Assembly (NCBI GenBank): GCA_023428295.1 | Contig: JAEYYV010000123.1 | Location: 1 to 17,575 of the forward strand | Direction: 5' to 3' | Length of the DNA: 17,575 nt | Origin: Pseudomonadota bacterium | GTDB lineage: Bacteria; Myxococcota_A; Polyangia; Haliangiales; Haliangiaceae | Shown: piece by piece, positions 7,266-13,886 of the stretch | How the letters are laid out: each line of letters begins with the position of its first letter | Numbering within the stretch: position 1 is the stretch's first letter | The notes under the pieces: generated by a model | Told to the model about the DNA's origin: nothing | The model's database searches: none | Seen by the model: the letters and a program-made list of their open reading frames with translations, nothing else | Made by a program: the position numbers and the translations under genes

Positions 7266-8069
7266 GTGCCGTCGACACGCGCACTCATCCACGCTCCGTG
7301 GTCGGCCTCCAAGGTGTCGACGGGCCTCCGCTGTCCGCGGCTGTTCCACTTCAAGTACATCCAGAAGATCAAAGAGCCCGAGGTCATGCCCGAGACGCGG
7401 ATCGGCAAAGCGATCCACAAAGCGGTCGAGCAGGTGCTGATGGGCACACCGGTGGAAGAAGCGACCGCAGCGGTGCGCGCGGAGCTGCCAAACGAGATCG
7501 AGCAAATGCGGTACGACGCGCTCGCGACGGGAATCCCCGCGTTCGTGACGCGCATCGGGCAGTTTCGCCGGCGCCGTCGCGTGGCGCGCCAGCTCGTCGA
7601 GTACTCGCTCGCGGTGCGCGAGGATCTGACGACCACGCAGTTCTACTCGGGCGACGCGTACTACCGAGGCGTGCTCGATCTCGGCTACCTGTTCGAGGAC
7701 GACTCGCTCGCGCTGGTGGATCACAAGACGGGCGCGCGCATTCCGGGCACGTCGATCGCGGATCAGCTCGAGGGATACGCCGTGCTCGCCGCGGCCGCGT
7801 TTCGCCACGTGCGGAGGTTCTGGTTCGGCGTGCACTGGATCGCGGAGCGCGCGGTCGAGTGGGCGCCGCCCGTGACGCCGGAGCACGTCATCGATCGACT
7901 GATGCCCGATCTGCTCGACAACATCGAAGCCGCCGCGCTCGCCGTCGACGACGGGCCGCGTCCGAATCCCGGATCGTGGTGTGACAGGTGCGCCTATCGC
8001 GATCTGTGTCCCGCGAGTCGCGAAGTGCGCTACGAACCTGTCGAGTACTACGAGGATGACGAAGACTGA
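7266..8069 (+). CDS. PD-(D/E)XK nuclease, RecB/Cas4-like with 4Fe-4S cysteines
   Basis: This encodes 267 aa starting at GTG. The motifs occur in the usual order for the PDDEXK_1 (AddB/RecB/Cas4) family. WSASKVSTGLRCPRLFHFKY carries the N-terminal Cys23. TRIGKAIHKAVE carries His51. GVLDLGYL carries Asp138. ALVDHKTG carries Asp152 and Lys154 of the D-x-K active site. QLEGYAVLA carries Gln167 and Tyr171. The C-terminal CDRCAYRDLC carries Cys239, 242 and 248, which with Cys23 form the expected iron-sulfur site. All key residues are present, so it should be an active DNA exonuclease or end-processing nuclease. There is no CRISPR array or helicase nearby. Its 3' end overlaps the next gene by 14 bp, so the two are translated together. 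Confidence 0.9.
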   Translation: MPSTRALIHAPWSASKVSTGLRCPRLFHFKYIQKIKEPEVMPETRIGKAIHKAVEQVLMGTPVEEATAAVRAELPNEIEQMRYDALATGIPAFVTRIGQFRRRRRVARQLVEYSLAVREDLTTTQFYSGDAYYRGVLDLGYLFEDDSLALVDHKTGARIPGTSIADQLEGYAVLAAAAFRHVRRFWFGVHWIAERAVEWAPPVTPEHVIDRLMPDLLDNIEAAALAVDDGPRPNPGSWCDRCAYRDLCPASREVRYEPVEYYEDDED

Positions 8070-8745
8070 GCGAACGGCTGCACGGCTCGTGCTCGTCGAG
8101 AGGCAACGCCGCTTCGCGTGGGACCTCGCTCGGGAGGAGTACACGCGGAGCGCCGCGCGCATGGTCAGCGGCAAGACGCACGACCTGCTCGGCCTCGTGC
8201 AGATCGTGCAGCTCGCGACGCCGCACCTCGTGCCCGTTCTCGACGGTGACGCCCGTATCTTCGTCGAGGACATCGCGCGCGCGGCAGAGGATGCCCACGC
8301 GCAGCTGAACGCGATGATGGCGATCGCGCGTCCGCCGCGGCGTGCGACCACGGGCAGCGACTCGGTCCCGCGCGGGGCGCCGGTGGGGCCGGTCGTCGGG
8401 CGCATCGTCGGCGAGCTCGACACGGCCGTGGACATCGGCGTCGACTACGCGATCGACGTGGACGCCGCGAGCGCGCTCGACGAGCAGGCCATGGCGCACC
8501 TCGCGATCGGCATGGTGCTCGACGTCGCGGACGCGCCGTGGATCGAGCTGACGGTGCGGGGGCGTGACATCGACGGCGCGCCGTGGATCGAGCTCGTGCG
8601 CGGTACGGCGACCGACGATGCGGGCGATCGCTTCGACTTGAAGCTCGTCGAGATCCTCAGCGCACGCGTCGGTGGGGAGATGACGCGCAGCGTACGTAGC
8701 GACGGAGGTATCGAGCTCGTGGTCGCGTTGCCAGCGATCGCCTAG
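8056..8745 (+). CDS. Histidine-kinase-like protein with degenerate ATPase domain
   Basis: This encodes 229 aa. The ATG at 8056 lies inside the end of the nuclease gene (14-bp overlap), after the GAGG of GAGGATG. Residues 15-92 form a two-helix DHp-like region. RMVSGKTHDLLGLVQIVQLA contains His42 in an H-box-like setting, followed by an amphipathic helix, DIARAAEDAHAQLNAMMAIA. Residues 105-229 resemble a worn HATPase_c fold. The last part, FDLKLVEILSARVGGEMTRS, then GGIELVVALP, matches the G2 helix and final strand. The N box (Asn) and Gly-rich ATP loop are missing. It may be a phosphotransfer or scaffold protein, or an anti-sigma-like relic. It has no membrane segment or sensor domain. It ends 10 bp from a convergent gene. 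Confidence 0.65.
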   Translation: MTKTERTAARLVLVERQRRFAWDLAREEYTRSAARMVSGKTHDLLGLVQIVQLATPHLVPVLDGDARIFVEDIARAAEDAHAQLNAMMAIARPPRRATTGSDSVPRGAPVGPVVGRIVGELDTAVDIGVDYAIDVDAASALDEQAMAHLAIGMVLDVADAPWIELTVRGRDIDGAPWIELVRGTATDDAGDRFDLKLVEILSARVGGEMTRSVRSDGGIELVVALPAIA

Positions 8746-8755
8746 GAGCTCGTGC

Positions 8756-9055
8756 TTACTTCCGCCAGCGCAGAATGCGCGAAGGCCACACGGCGAGGCC
8801 ATCGTCGCGGCGCTTGGGAGCGTCGCGCGCGACGAGCTTGGCGATGTTCGCAAGCCGCTCGTCGAGATCGCCGGGGGCGCCCGTCGGTGCCGCGAACGCG
8901 ACCGTGCCGTCATCGGCGAGCGTCGCGGTCGTCGAGAACTCGGCGTCCGGCGTGAAGATGGACGCGAGGTAGGTCGCGTTGTTCGCGGCGTCGGTCTGAC
9001 GCTCGAGCAAGAAGCGCGCGCCCTCGATGGGGCGCAGGTTACGCGCGTGCGCCAA
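8756..9055 (-). CDS. Small protein translationally coupled to the sulfatase gene
   Basis: This encodes 99 aa from a TTG start at 9055, separated by a single base from the sulfatase TAA stop (9059-9057). There is no internal ATG and no strong Shine-Dalgarno sequence. Expression probably depends on terminating ribosomes. The sequence (NLRPIEGARFLLERQTDAAN, then YLASIFTPDAEFSTTATL) is not recognised. It is soluble, with no signal peptide or transmembrane segment, and a basic end, WPSRILRWRK. The Ile/Phe/Asp-rich middle could be a small α+β fold, but I cannot place it. Confidence 0.6.
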   Translation of the reverse strand: MAHARNLRPIEGARFLLERQTDAANNATYLASIFTPDAEFSTTATLADDGTVAFAAPTGAPGDLDERLANIAKLVARDAPKRRDDGLAVWPSRILRWRK

Positions 9056-9056
9056 G

Positions 9057-11288
9057 TTACTCGCCGAGATCCGCTGCGAAGCGACTCGACACGTTCGCCG
9101 CGTTGCCCCACTGCGACTTCTTCCACTCCACCGCCCACTGGCGGAGCGTCCACATCGGGTCGAGGACGAGGCGCGTGCCGATGTGCGCCGAGCCGTAGAG
9201 ATCCTTGGTCTCGAGCTTGTCCTTCGCGAGATCGAACACCTTGGGCGTTCCTGCCGACGCGAGCATGCCTTTCCAGTGCGCGATGCGTCCGCCGTGTCCG
9301 TTCTCGTACTTCGATCCGAACGCGAGCTGCGGATACACAGTCTGACCGTTCGCGAGCGGGATGAGCGATTGGCCTTGCCACTCGGGATCCACGGCCACGC
9401 CGAGCGCGTCGGCGATCGTCGGGACGATGTCGATACCTTCGGTGCCGCTCGCGAACTTTCCAGCGGGGAACATCGCGGGGTAGTGCACGAGGAGCGGCAC
9501 GTGCTGCAGCGTCTCCTGTAGCGATGCGCCGTGACCGAAACGGCCTTGCTCCCACAGCTCGTCGCCGTGATCCGCGGTGATGATGATCATCGTCTGCTCG
9601 AGGACCCCCCACGACTCGAGCGTCTTCATCAGCTGACCGAGGAGGTCGTCTTGATACGAGACGTTGGAGTCGTAGAGCGCGCGGACGTGGTCCATGTCGC
9701 GATCGGAGAGGTTCTTCGGTAGGCCTCCCGCACCGTCGTCGCCGAACGTCTTGTACTTGCCGCTGTAGTTGGGCGAGTACTTCGAGATCCACGGCTCTTT
9801 GGGGCGCAGCGTGACGTGCGTGTCGATCGTGCCCATGTAGAGGAACCACGGCTGATCTTTCTTGGGCGTGATGAACGACATCCCCTTCTCGAGGATGTCG
9901 GCGCCACGGAGGCCCATCGACGACTCGATGTGGTTCACGTACTTGTCCCACGCAGTGCCGTAGCCGCGCTTCGGGCGGATGTAGCCGTTGGCCGATACAC
10001 CGGCGACGAACTTGCCGGCCTTCTTCGCGACTTCGTCGATGGTGACGAACTTGTCGGGAAGGATGTCCTTCATGTTGGGCGACTTGTGCTTGGCGAGCCA
10101 CATCGACGTCCACATCGACGCGTGCGAGACCTGCGACTCGTTGCCCTGCACGTAGTTCTGCAGGAACACCGACGACGTCTCGGCGAGCTTGTCCCAGTTC
10201 GGCGTCTCGGCGCGCGCCTTGGAGTTGAACGGGCGCACGTGATCCGCGCGCAGCGAATCCATGATGATGAAGACGATGTTCTTCGGCGGCTCGCCGCGCT
10301 TGATGGCGGGCGCCGTGCCCGGCACGACGAGCGCAGCGTTGGCGAGCTCCGCCTTCGCGCAGCCGGTGGCTTCGAGATCGAGGCGCACGGCCTTGCCCGA
10401 CAGCGACGCGAGGTCGACCGCCGAGCCGGTGCCCGTGAGCTTGCCATCCGCCGTCGCGCCGTCCTCGGCGGTGGCGAGCACGTTCACGGTGCAGCTACCG
10501 TCGGACAGATCCGCGGTGACCCTGCCCTTGTCGGGCACCATCACGTACCAGGACATCGCGGCGTCCTTCGGCACGACGAGGGCCTTCTTGCCCGCGTCGT
10601 AGAAGCCGATCTGGCCATCGTCACCGATGGGCGTCGTGCCACCGACCTGCATCCACGCGAGCGCGACCTCCGACGGCTTGGTGAAGAACGAGAGTTGGTT
10701 CTCGCCTTCCTTGAGCTGGCCGGCCGGAACCGTCAGCTCGAGGGTGTTCCAACCTTCCGTGAAGTTCGCGTTGATATCTTTGTTCTCGTTGACCCGGAGG
10801 CTGAGCGCGCCCTCGCCCGGCGAGAAGATGCGCGCGCGCACCGTTCCGCGACCCGCCTGCGCCGCGGTGAGCGGAACGAACACGCTGCCGGTCTTGCCGG
10901 TCAGACGCGCGACCTTCACGTCGCCTTCGGTCTGGCGCAGGTTCCACGCCTTCTTCGCGTCCTTCGACATCATGTTGCCGAAGCGCATGTACTTGGCCAT
11001 GCCCGCAGAGCCGCCGTTGACGAGCAAGCCGCCACCGCGCGAGAGGTGCGCCGCGAGCCGGTTGTCGACGAGCGAATACACCACCCGCTCCGGCCCACGA
11101 TCGGGCGCCTTCGCAGGTGGCGTCGCCGGCTTGTCGGGCGCGCCCGCTGCCGGCTTCTTGTCGCCCGGCGCTGTGCCGCTTTCGGTGACCTTCTCGCCCG
11201 AGACGGTCGAAGGCTGTTCTTTGCTGCTCTTGCCGCAAGCGAGCAGCGACAACGAGAGGACGGCGGAGGTGACGACCAGACGGTTCAT
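9057..11288 (-). CDS. Sulfatase/alkaline-phosphatase superfamily lipoprotein
   Basis: This encodes 743 aa. The start at 11288 gives a signal peptide with lipobox LLAC (Cys18). A Lys/Pro/Ala linker covers residues 19-66. Residues 67-330 form a β-rich N-terminal region, with a jelly-roll-like segment at about 130-205. The sulfatase domain runs from 335 to 720: NIVFIIMDSLRADHV (metal Asp344), TPNWDKLAE, a nucleophile region ESQVSHASMWTSM (383-395), DTHVTLRPKEPW (His491), ITADHGDELW (Asp573, His574) and GRFGHG. At the Cys/Ser-x-Pro-Ser/Ala-Arg site it has Ser385 and no Pro, so any formylglycine would have to come from Ser. Alternatively it may be a phospho- or phosphonate-type hydrolase. Predicted to act at the cell surface; the substrate is unknown. 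A longer reading from 11423 lacks a signal peptide and was rejected. Confidence 0.88.
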   Translation of the reverse strand: MNRLVVTSAVLSLSLLACGKSSKEQPSTVSGEKVTESGTAPGDKKPAAGAPDKPATPPAKAPDRGPERVVYSLVDNRLAAHLSRGGGLLVNGGSAGMAKYMRFGNMMSKDAKKAWNLRQTEGDVKVARLTGKTGSVFVPLTAAQAGRGTVRARIFSPGEGALSLRVNENKDINANFTEGWNTLELTVPAGQLKEGENQLSFFTKPSEVALAWMQVGGTTPIGDDGQIGFYDAGKKALVVPKDAAMSWYVMVPDKGRVTADLSDGSCTVNVLATAEDGATADGKLTGTGSAVDLASLSGKAVRLDLEATGCAKAELANAALVVPGTAPAIKRGEPPKNIVFIIMDSLRADHVRPFNSKARAETPNWDKLAETSSVFLQNYVQGNESQVSHASMWTSMWLAKHKSPNMKDILPDKFVTIDEVAKKAGKFVAGVSANGYIRPKRGYGTAWDKYVNHIESSMGLRGADILEKGMSFITPKKDQPWFLYMGTIDTHVTLRPKEPWISKYSPNYSGKYKTFGDDGAGGLPKNLSDRDMDHVRALYDSNVSYQDDLLGQLMKTLESWGVLEQTMIIITADHGDELWEQGRFGHGASLQETLQHVPLLVHYPAMFPAGKFASGTEGIDIVPTIADALGVAVDPEWQGQSLIPLANGQTVYPQLAFGSKYENGHGGRIAHWKGMLASAGTPKVFDLAKDKLETKDLYGSAHIGTRLVLDPMWTLRQWAVEWKKSQWGNAANVSSRFAADLGE

Positions 11289-11296
11289 CGACGATG

Positions 11297-11326
11297 ACCC
11301 TATTTGAATGGGTGGCGCGAGGGCAA
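11297..11326 (-). promoter_or_regulatory. Leaderless promoter of the sulfatase gene
   Basis: On the minus strand, TTGCCC (11326-11321) is followed by 18 bp, then TAGGGT (11302-11297), then eight bases, then ATG. This is the best σ70-type match among the start-proximal promoters in the window. There is no Shine-Dalgarno sequence. Confidence 0.6.
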
Positions 11327-11472
11327 GAAACGACCCGACGACATGTAGCGGCGGGACGCGAACAACCGAAGGCCCGTCGGTATTCCACTCCGACGACAAC
11401 GTCAAGGATCCCGACGAGAGCACTTACCCTTTTGCGTGCGCGTGCTCGCACGGGATCTTCGCACCGGCCGAG

Positions 11473-12225
11473 TCACGTGATCCGCCAGCCATGCGCGTAC
11501 ACGTTCGCGCGCTGCGCGCGGACAAAGCCGACGAGCGCGACGTTAAACCGCTCTGCCAGCTCGATCGCCAACGAGCTCGGCGCGCTCACGCTCGCGACGA
11601 TCGGCACGCCGGCCATGATCGCCTTCTGCACGAGCTCGTACCCCGCGCGGCCACTCAGCACGAGCACGTGCCGTCCCCCATCCACGCGCGCGTCGAGCAT
11701 CCACCCGACGAGCTTGTCGACGGCGTTGTGCCGGCCGACATCCTCGCGTGCGGCGACGAGCGAACCATCCGTCGCGAACAGCGCCGCGCCGTGAAGCCCG
11801 CCGGTCACGGCAAACACGGACTGCGCGTCGCGAAGCGCCCCGGGCAACCTGGCCAGCACCGCGGCATCCACGCGCGTATCCGCGCCGACCTCGCGCGCGC
11901 GCAGCTCGAGATCCGCGATCGCGACCCGCCCGCACACACCGCACGCTGCCGACGACAGAAGCCCGCGCCCCGCGAACGCAGACGCGTCGACATCCACGTC
12001 GACCGCATCCTCGTCGACCGGCGCGAGCGCACCACTCGCCACGCCCTCCGCGTGCAGGAGCCCGCGCACGAGCTCGAGGTCCGCGCCCGGCGTGCGCATG
12101 ATCGTCGCGACCGGCACGCCACGCGCTCGCACTTGCAGCGGCGCCTCGACGACCACCGTGTCCCGCGCACTCGCTCGTGTTGCGCCATCGATTCGCTCGA
12201 TCGCGACGTCATGCGTGGACTTCAC
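11473..12225 (-). CDS. fdhD: Formate dehydrogenase accessory sulfurtransferase FdhD
   Basis: This encodes 250 aa from GTG at 12225. FdhD carries sulfur from a cysteine desulfurase to the molybdenum cofactor of formate dehydrogenase. The signatures are plain: an N-terminal VVVEAPLQVRARGVPVATIM, ACGVCG with the catalytic Cys95 and Cys98 (CxxC loop), SVFAVTGGLHGAALF, the cofactor-binding EDVGRHNAVDKLVGW, SGRAGYELVQKAIMAGVPIV, and SAPSSLAIELAERFNVALVG. The length fits the family. No formate dehydrogenase, mobA or moa gene is in the window, so its client is encoded elsewhere. Upstream translation to 12420 lies inside the neighbouring gene and was rejected. Confidence 0.95.
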   Translation of the reverse strand: MKSTHDVAIERIDGATRASARDTVVVEAPLQVRARGVPVATIMRTPGADLELVRGLLHAEGVASGALAPVDEDAVDVDVDASAFAGRGLLSSAACGVCGRVAIADLELRAREVGADTRVDAAVLARLPGALRDAQSVFAVTGGLHGAALFATDGSLVAAREDVGRHNAVDKLVGWMLDARVDGGRHVLVLSGRAGYELVQKAIMAGVPIVASVSAPSSLAIELAERFNVALVGFVRAQRANVYAHGWRIT

Positions 12226-12231
12226 GCGCGC

Positions 12232-12245
12232 ATCGTAGCGCGCTA
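12232..12245 (-). promoter_or_regulatory. -10-like TACGAT and TAGCGCGCTA palindrome before fdhD
   Basis: TACGAT (12237-12232, minus strand) stands six bases before the GTG. It overlaps a 10-bp perfect palindrome, TAGCGCGCTA (12236-12245), that also includes the upstream gene's stop codon. This could be a leaderless promoter with an operator. No -35 is clear. Confidence 0.45.
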
Positions 12246-12635
12246 CCTGCCAGCCGTGACCGTGCGCAACGCTTCGTCGAACGCTGCACCGTCGGTGTAG
12301 ATGCGCATCGTGTCGCCGAGCTCCGCGAAGCGACGCACGAAATCCGCGGTCAGCTGCACGAACTTCGAGCCCGTCAGCATGTGCACCCGATCGAGCCGAT
12401 CGCGCCGCGAGCGCAGCCACTGCGCCCAGATGTTGGACACGTCCACCGATGCACCCGACGTCGCGCGCGCATCGATGAACAGCACGAACGGTCCCGCGAG
12501 CATCTCCTCGTCGAGAGCGCGCAGCGGTCCGTCCCCGTGCTCGCCCGCATCGCGACCTTTGATCGTGACGACCACGACGTGTGCCACGGGCCGATCGATC
12601 GAGAACGTCGAGTGCCTGCCTTCAAAGGTGCGCAT
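12243..12635 (-). CDS. Small STAS-like protein
   Basis: This encodes 130 aa from ATG at 12635. The pattern is that of a STAS / SpoIIAA-like α/β fold: AHVVVVTIKGRD (β), LRALDEEMLAGPFVLFIDAR (helix and strand), then a helix, WAQWLRSRRDRLDRVHMLTG, and VQLTADFVRRFAEL (helix). The end is TMRIYTDGAAFDEALRTV. This resembles cytosolic STAS/Sec14-like proteins that are common and uncharacterised in myxobacteria. No conserved Ser phosphorylation site can be assigned with confidence. It sits 17 bp upstream of fdhD on the same strand, but each gene has its own start-proximal TANNNT motif. Confidence 0.75.
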   Translation of the reverse strand: MRTFEGRHSTFSIDRPVAHVVVVTIKGRDAGEHGDGPLRALDEEMLAGPFVLFIDARATSGASVDVSNIWAQWLRSRRDRLDRVHMLTGSKFVQLTADFVRRFAELGDTMRIYTDGAAFDEALRTVTAGR

Positions 12636-12641
12636 GCCTGC

Positions 12642-12647
12642 ACCATA
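12642..12647 (-). promoter_or_regulatory. -10-like TATGGT, leaderless start of the STAS-like gene
   Basis: On the minus strand TATGGT is followed by GCAGGC and then ATG. There is no Shine-Dalgarno sequence. Confidence 0.5.
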
Positions 12648-12667
12648 GCTCGCCCGCTCGCGCGCGG

Positions 12668-13015
12668 TTACTCGAGGACCAGCTTCGTATCCGGCGGCAG
12701 CTTCTCCATCGCTTCGATGCGCGTCCCCGGATCGGAGTCCCAATGCACGGTGAACGTGACGCGCACGATGTCGCCCGCCGCTACCGCCGGGAGGTTCTTC
12801 CCCGTCGGTGCGAACGACATCACCATCGAGGCCATGCCCTTCACCTTCCCGTCGCGATGCTTGTACGTGGGAATCGCTTCGTGGTGAATGTCGATCTTGT
12901 CGCTCGCCGTGGCGCCGATCGCGACGACCTTGCCGTTCACCGTGTAGCGCTCGGCGGGCTTGCTGCTACACGCGACAACGCCGACCAGGAACACGAGCGC
13001 GAGCACGAGCTTCAT
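12668..13015 (-). CDS. CusF-like copper-binding lipoprotein
   Basis: This encodes 115 aa. A short signal peptide ends in the lipobox VVAC (Cys16), so it should be a membrane-anchored periplasmic lipoprotein. The mature part (22-115) has the OB-like layout of the CusF_Ec / copper-binding family. YTVNGKVVAI is followed by DKIDIHHEAIP (His44, His45) and then MASMVMSF (Met61, 64, 66), which matches the family's HEAIP...M-x-x-M-x-M-x-F pattern. GDIVRVTFTVHW ends the fold. His and Met ligands bind Cu(I) in this family. It lies 28 bp downstream of the LPMO-like gene, suggesting it supplies or buffers copper there. Confidence 0.78.
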   Translation of the reverse strand: MKLVLALVFLVGVVACSSKPAERYTVNGKVVAIGATASDKIDIHHEAIPTYKHRDGKVKGMASMVMSFAPTGKNLPAVAAGDIVRVTFTVHWDSDPGTRIEAMEKLPPDTKLVLE

Positions 13016-13021
13016 GCTGCA

Positions 13022-13027
13022 ACGCTA
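13022..13027 (-). promoter_or_regulatory. -10-like TAGCGT, leaderless start of the copper lipoprotein gene
   Basis: On the minus strand TAGCGT is followed by TGCAGC and then ATG. There is no Shine-Dalgarno sequence. Confidence 0.5.
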
Positions 13028-13043
13028 GCGCGAGAATCGGCGA

Positions 13044-13772
13044 CTAGCGACGGCGGCGGCGCAGACCTGCGAGCAACGCGAGGCCAAACAGCGCCGTCGT
13101 CGACGAGCCAGCGGTCGAGCAGCCACCCGTGACTTCACCCGTTCCGCCCGTGCCCGCATCGCCACCGCCACCGCCACCGCCACCCGTGCCCGCATCGTCT
13201 TGCAGCGGAGGCTCGGGCATCGACGCGCCAGCTTGCAGCGTGATGTCGGCGCAGTTGAAGTAGAGATCGTTGTTCGTCGCCTGGTTGATAGACGGCGTGT
13301 AGGGCGGCGATCCTGTCATCACCTGAATGAACTGGAGCGTGCAGTTCGTGCACTCCATGTCGGGAAGCGTGACCTCTTTCGAGAGCGTTCCGTCGGGAAT
13401 CAAGTCGGCGAGGATCATCGCGCCGGCACCATCCACGGTTCCCGACTTATCAACAGTCGGGAACTGATTGGGCGCTTCACCCTCGGGCAGTCCGAACGTG
13501 TCGCCGTTCGGTTGAAATGCGATGCGAAAGTGGCCCGGATGGTTGATGGTCTCTGCCCAGGTGACAGTGATCGTCGCGCCGGGCGGGTACACCGTCGTGC
13601 GCGTCGGGTTCGCCGCGCGTGAATACGCCGGGTCCCCGCAGTGACCGTTCTTCTGCGGATCGCCCTGCACGTTGTCGGTTCGCGACAACGGGTTTGTCAG
13701 GTGGATATGCGCGAACGCAGAAGATGACAAACCGACGATCGCCAGGAAGCTAAGGGCCCCTACACGCTTCAT
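13044..13772 (-). CDS. LPMO-like secreted protein with MYXO-CTERM signal (SCE4755-type)
   Basis: This encodes 242 aa. A signal peptide (residues 1-21, ending AFA) would leave His22 as the first mature residue (HIHLTNPLSRTDN). That is the arrangement needed for the copper histidine brace of lytic polysaccharide monooxygenases. A second candidate ligand is His78 or His81 in INHPGHFRIAF. YFNCADITL at 171-179 offers the axial aromatic position. Cys45, 141, 144 and 174 could form disulfides. Residues 186-217 are a Gly-rich linker. The end, GGCSTAG, then a hydrophobic helix and RRRRR, is a MYXO-CTERM sorting signal with Cys218. From memory it matches the family named SCE4755 polysaccharide monooxygenase-like. 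Activity is not proven. A weak -10-like TTTGAT stands six bases before ATG. Confidence 0.83.
   Translation of the reverse strand: MKRVGALSFLAIVGLSSSAFAHIHLTNPLSRTDNVQGDPQKNGHCGDPAYSRAANPTRTTVYPPGATITVTWAETINHPGHFRIAFQPNGDTFGLPEGEAPNQFPTVDKSGTVDGAGAMILADLIPDGTLSKEVTLPDMECTNCTLQFIQVMTGSPPYTPSINQATNNDLYFNCADITLQAGASMPEPPLQDDAGTGGGGGGGGDAGTGGTGEVTGGCSTAGSSTTALFGLALLAGLRRRRR
13161..13184. repeat. Short Gly-codon microsatellite
   Basis: Tandem CCACCG repeats in the plus strand encode the Gly run of the LPMO-like protein linker. Length variation here should be tolerated. Confidence 0.7.
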
Positions 13773-13873
13773 GGGGGCATCAAATCACGCTTTGCACGAA
13801 TTGCGTATTGGGAGCGCGTGCCCCGCCCGGGGTGGACTGCCCCACCCGATCGCCGCCGACGGGCCGCTCGGGG

Positions 13874-13879
13874 TATGGT
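13874..13879 (+). promoter_or_regulatory. -10-like TATGGT, leaderless start of the HD gene
   Basis: TATGGT is followed by CCGGCCG and then the ATG at 13887. The alternative ATG at 13875 overlaps this hexamer. Confidence 0.5.
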
Positions 13880-13886
13880 CCGGCCG

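Noticed and set aside
7888..10113. 741-aa minus-strand open frame
   Set aside because: It overlaps the nuclease, kinase-like and sulfatase genes in another frame. Its composition is Arg/His-rich and typical of a shadow frame.
9816..11297. 493-aa plus-strand frame opposite the sulfatase
   Set aside because: It is antisense to clear sulfatase motifs, with no start signal and Arg/His/Val-biased composition.
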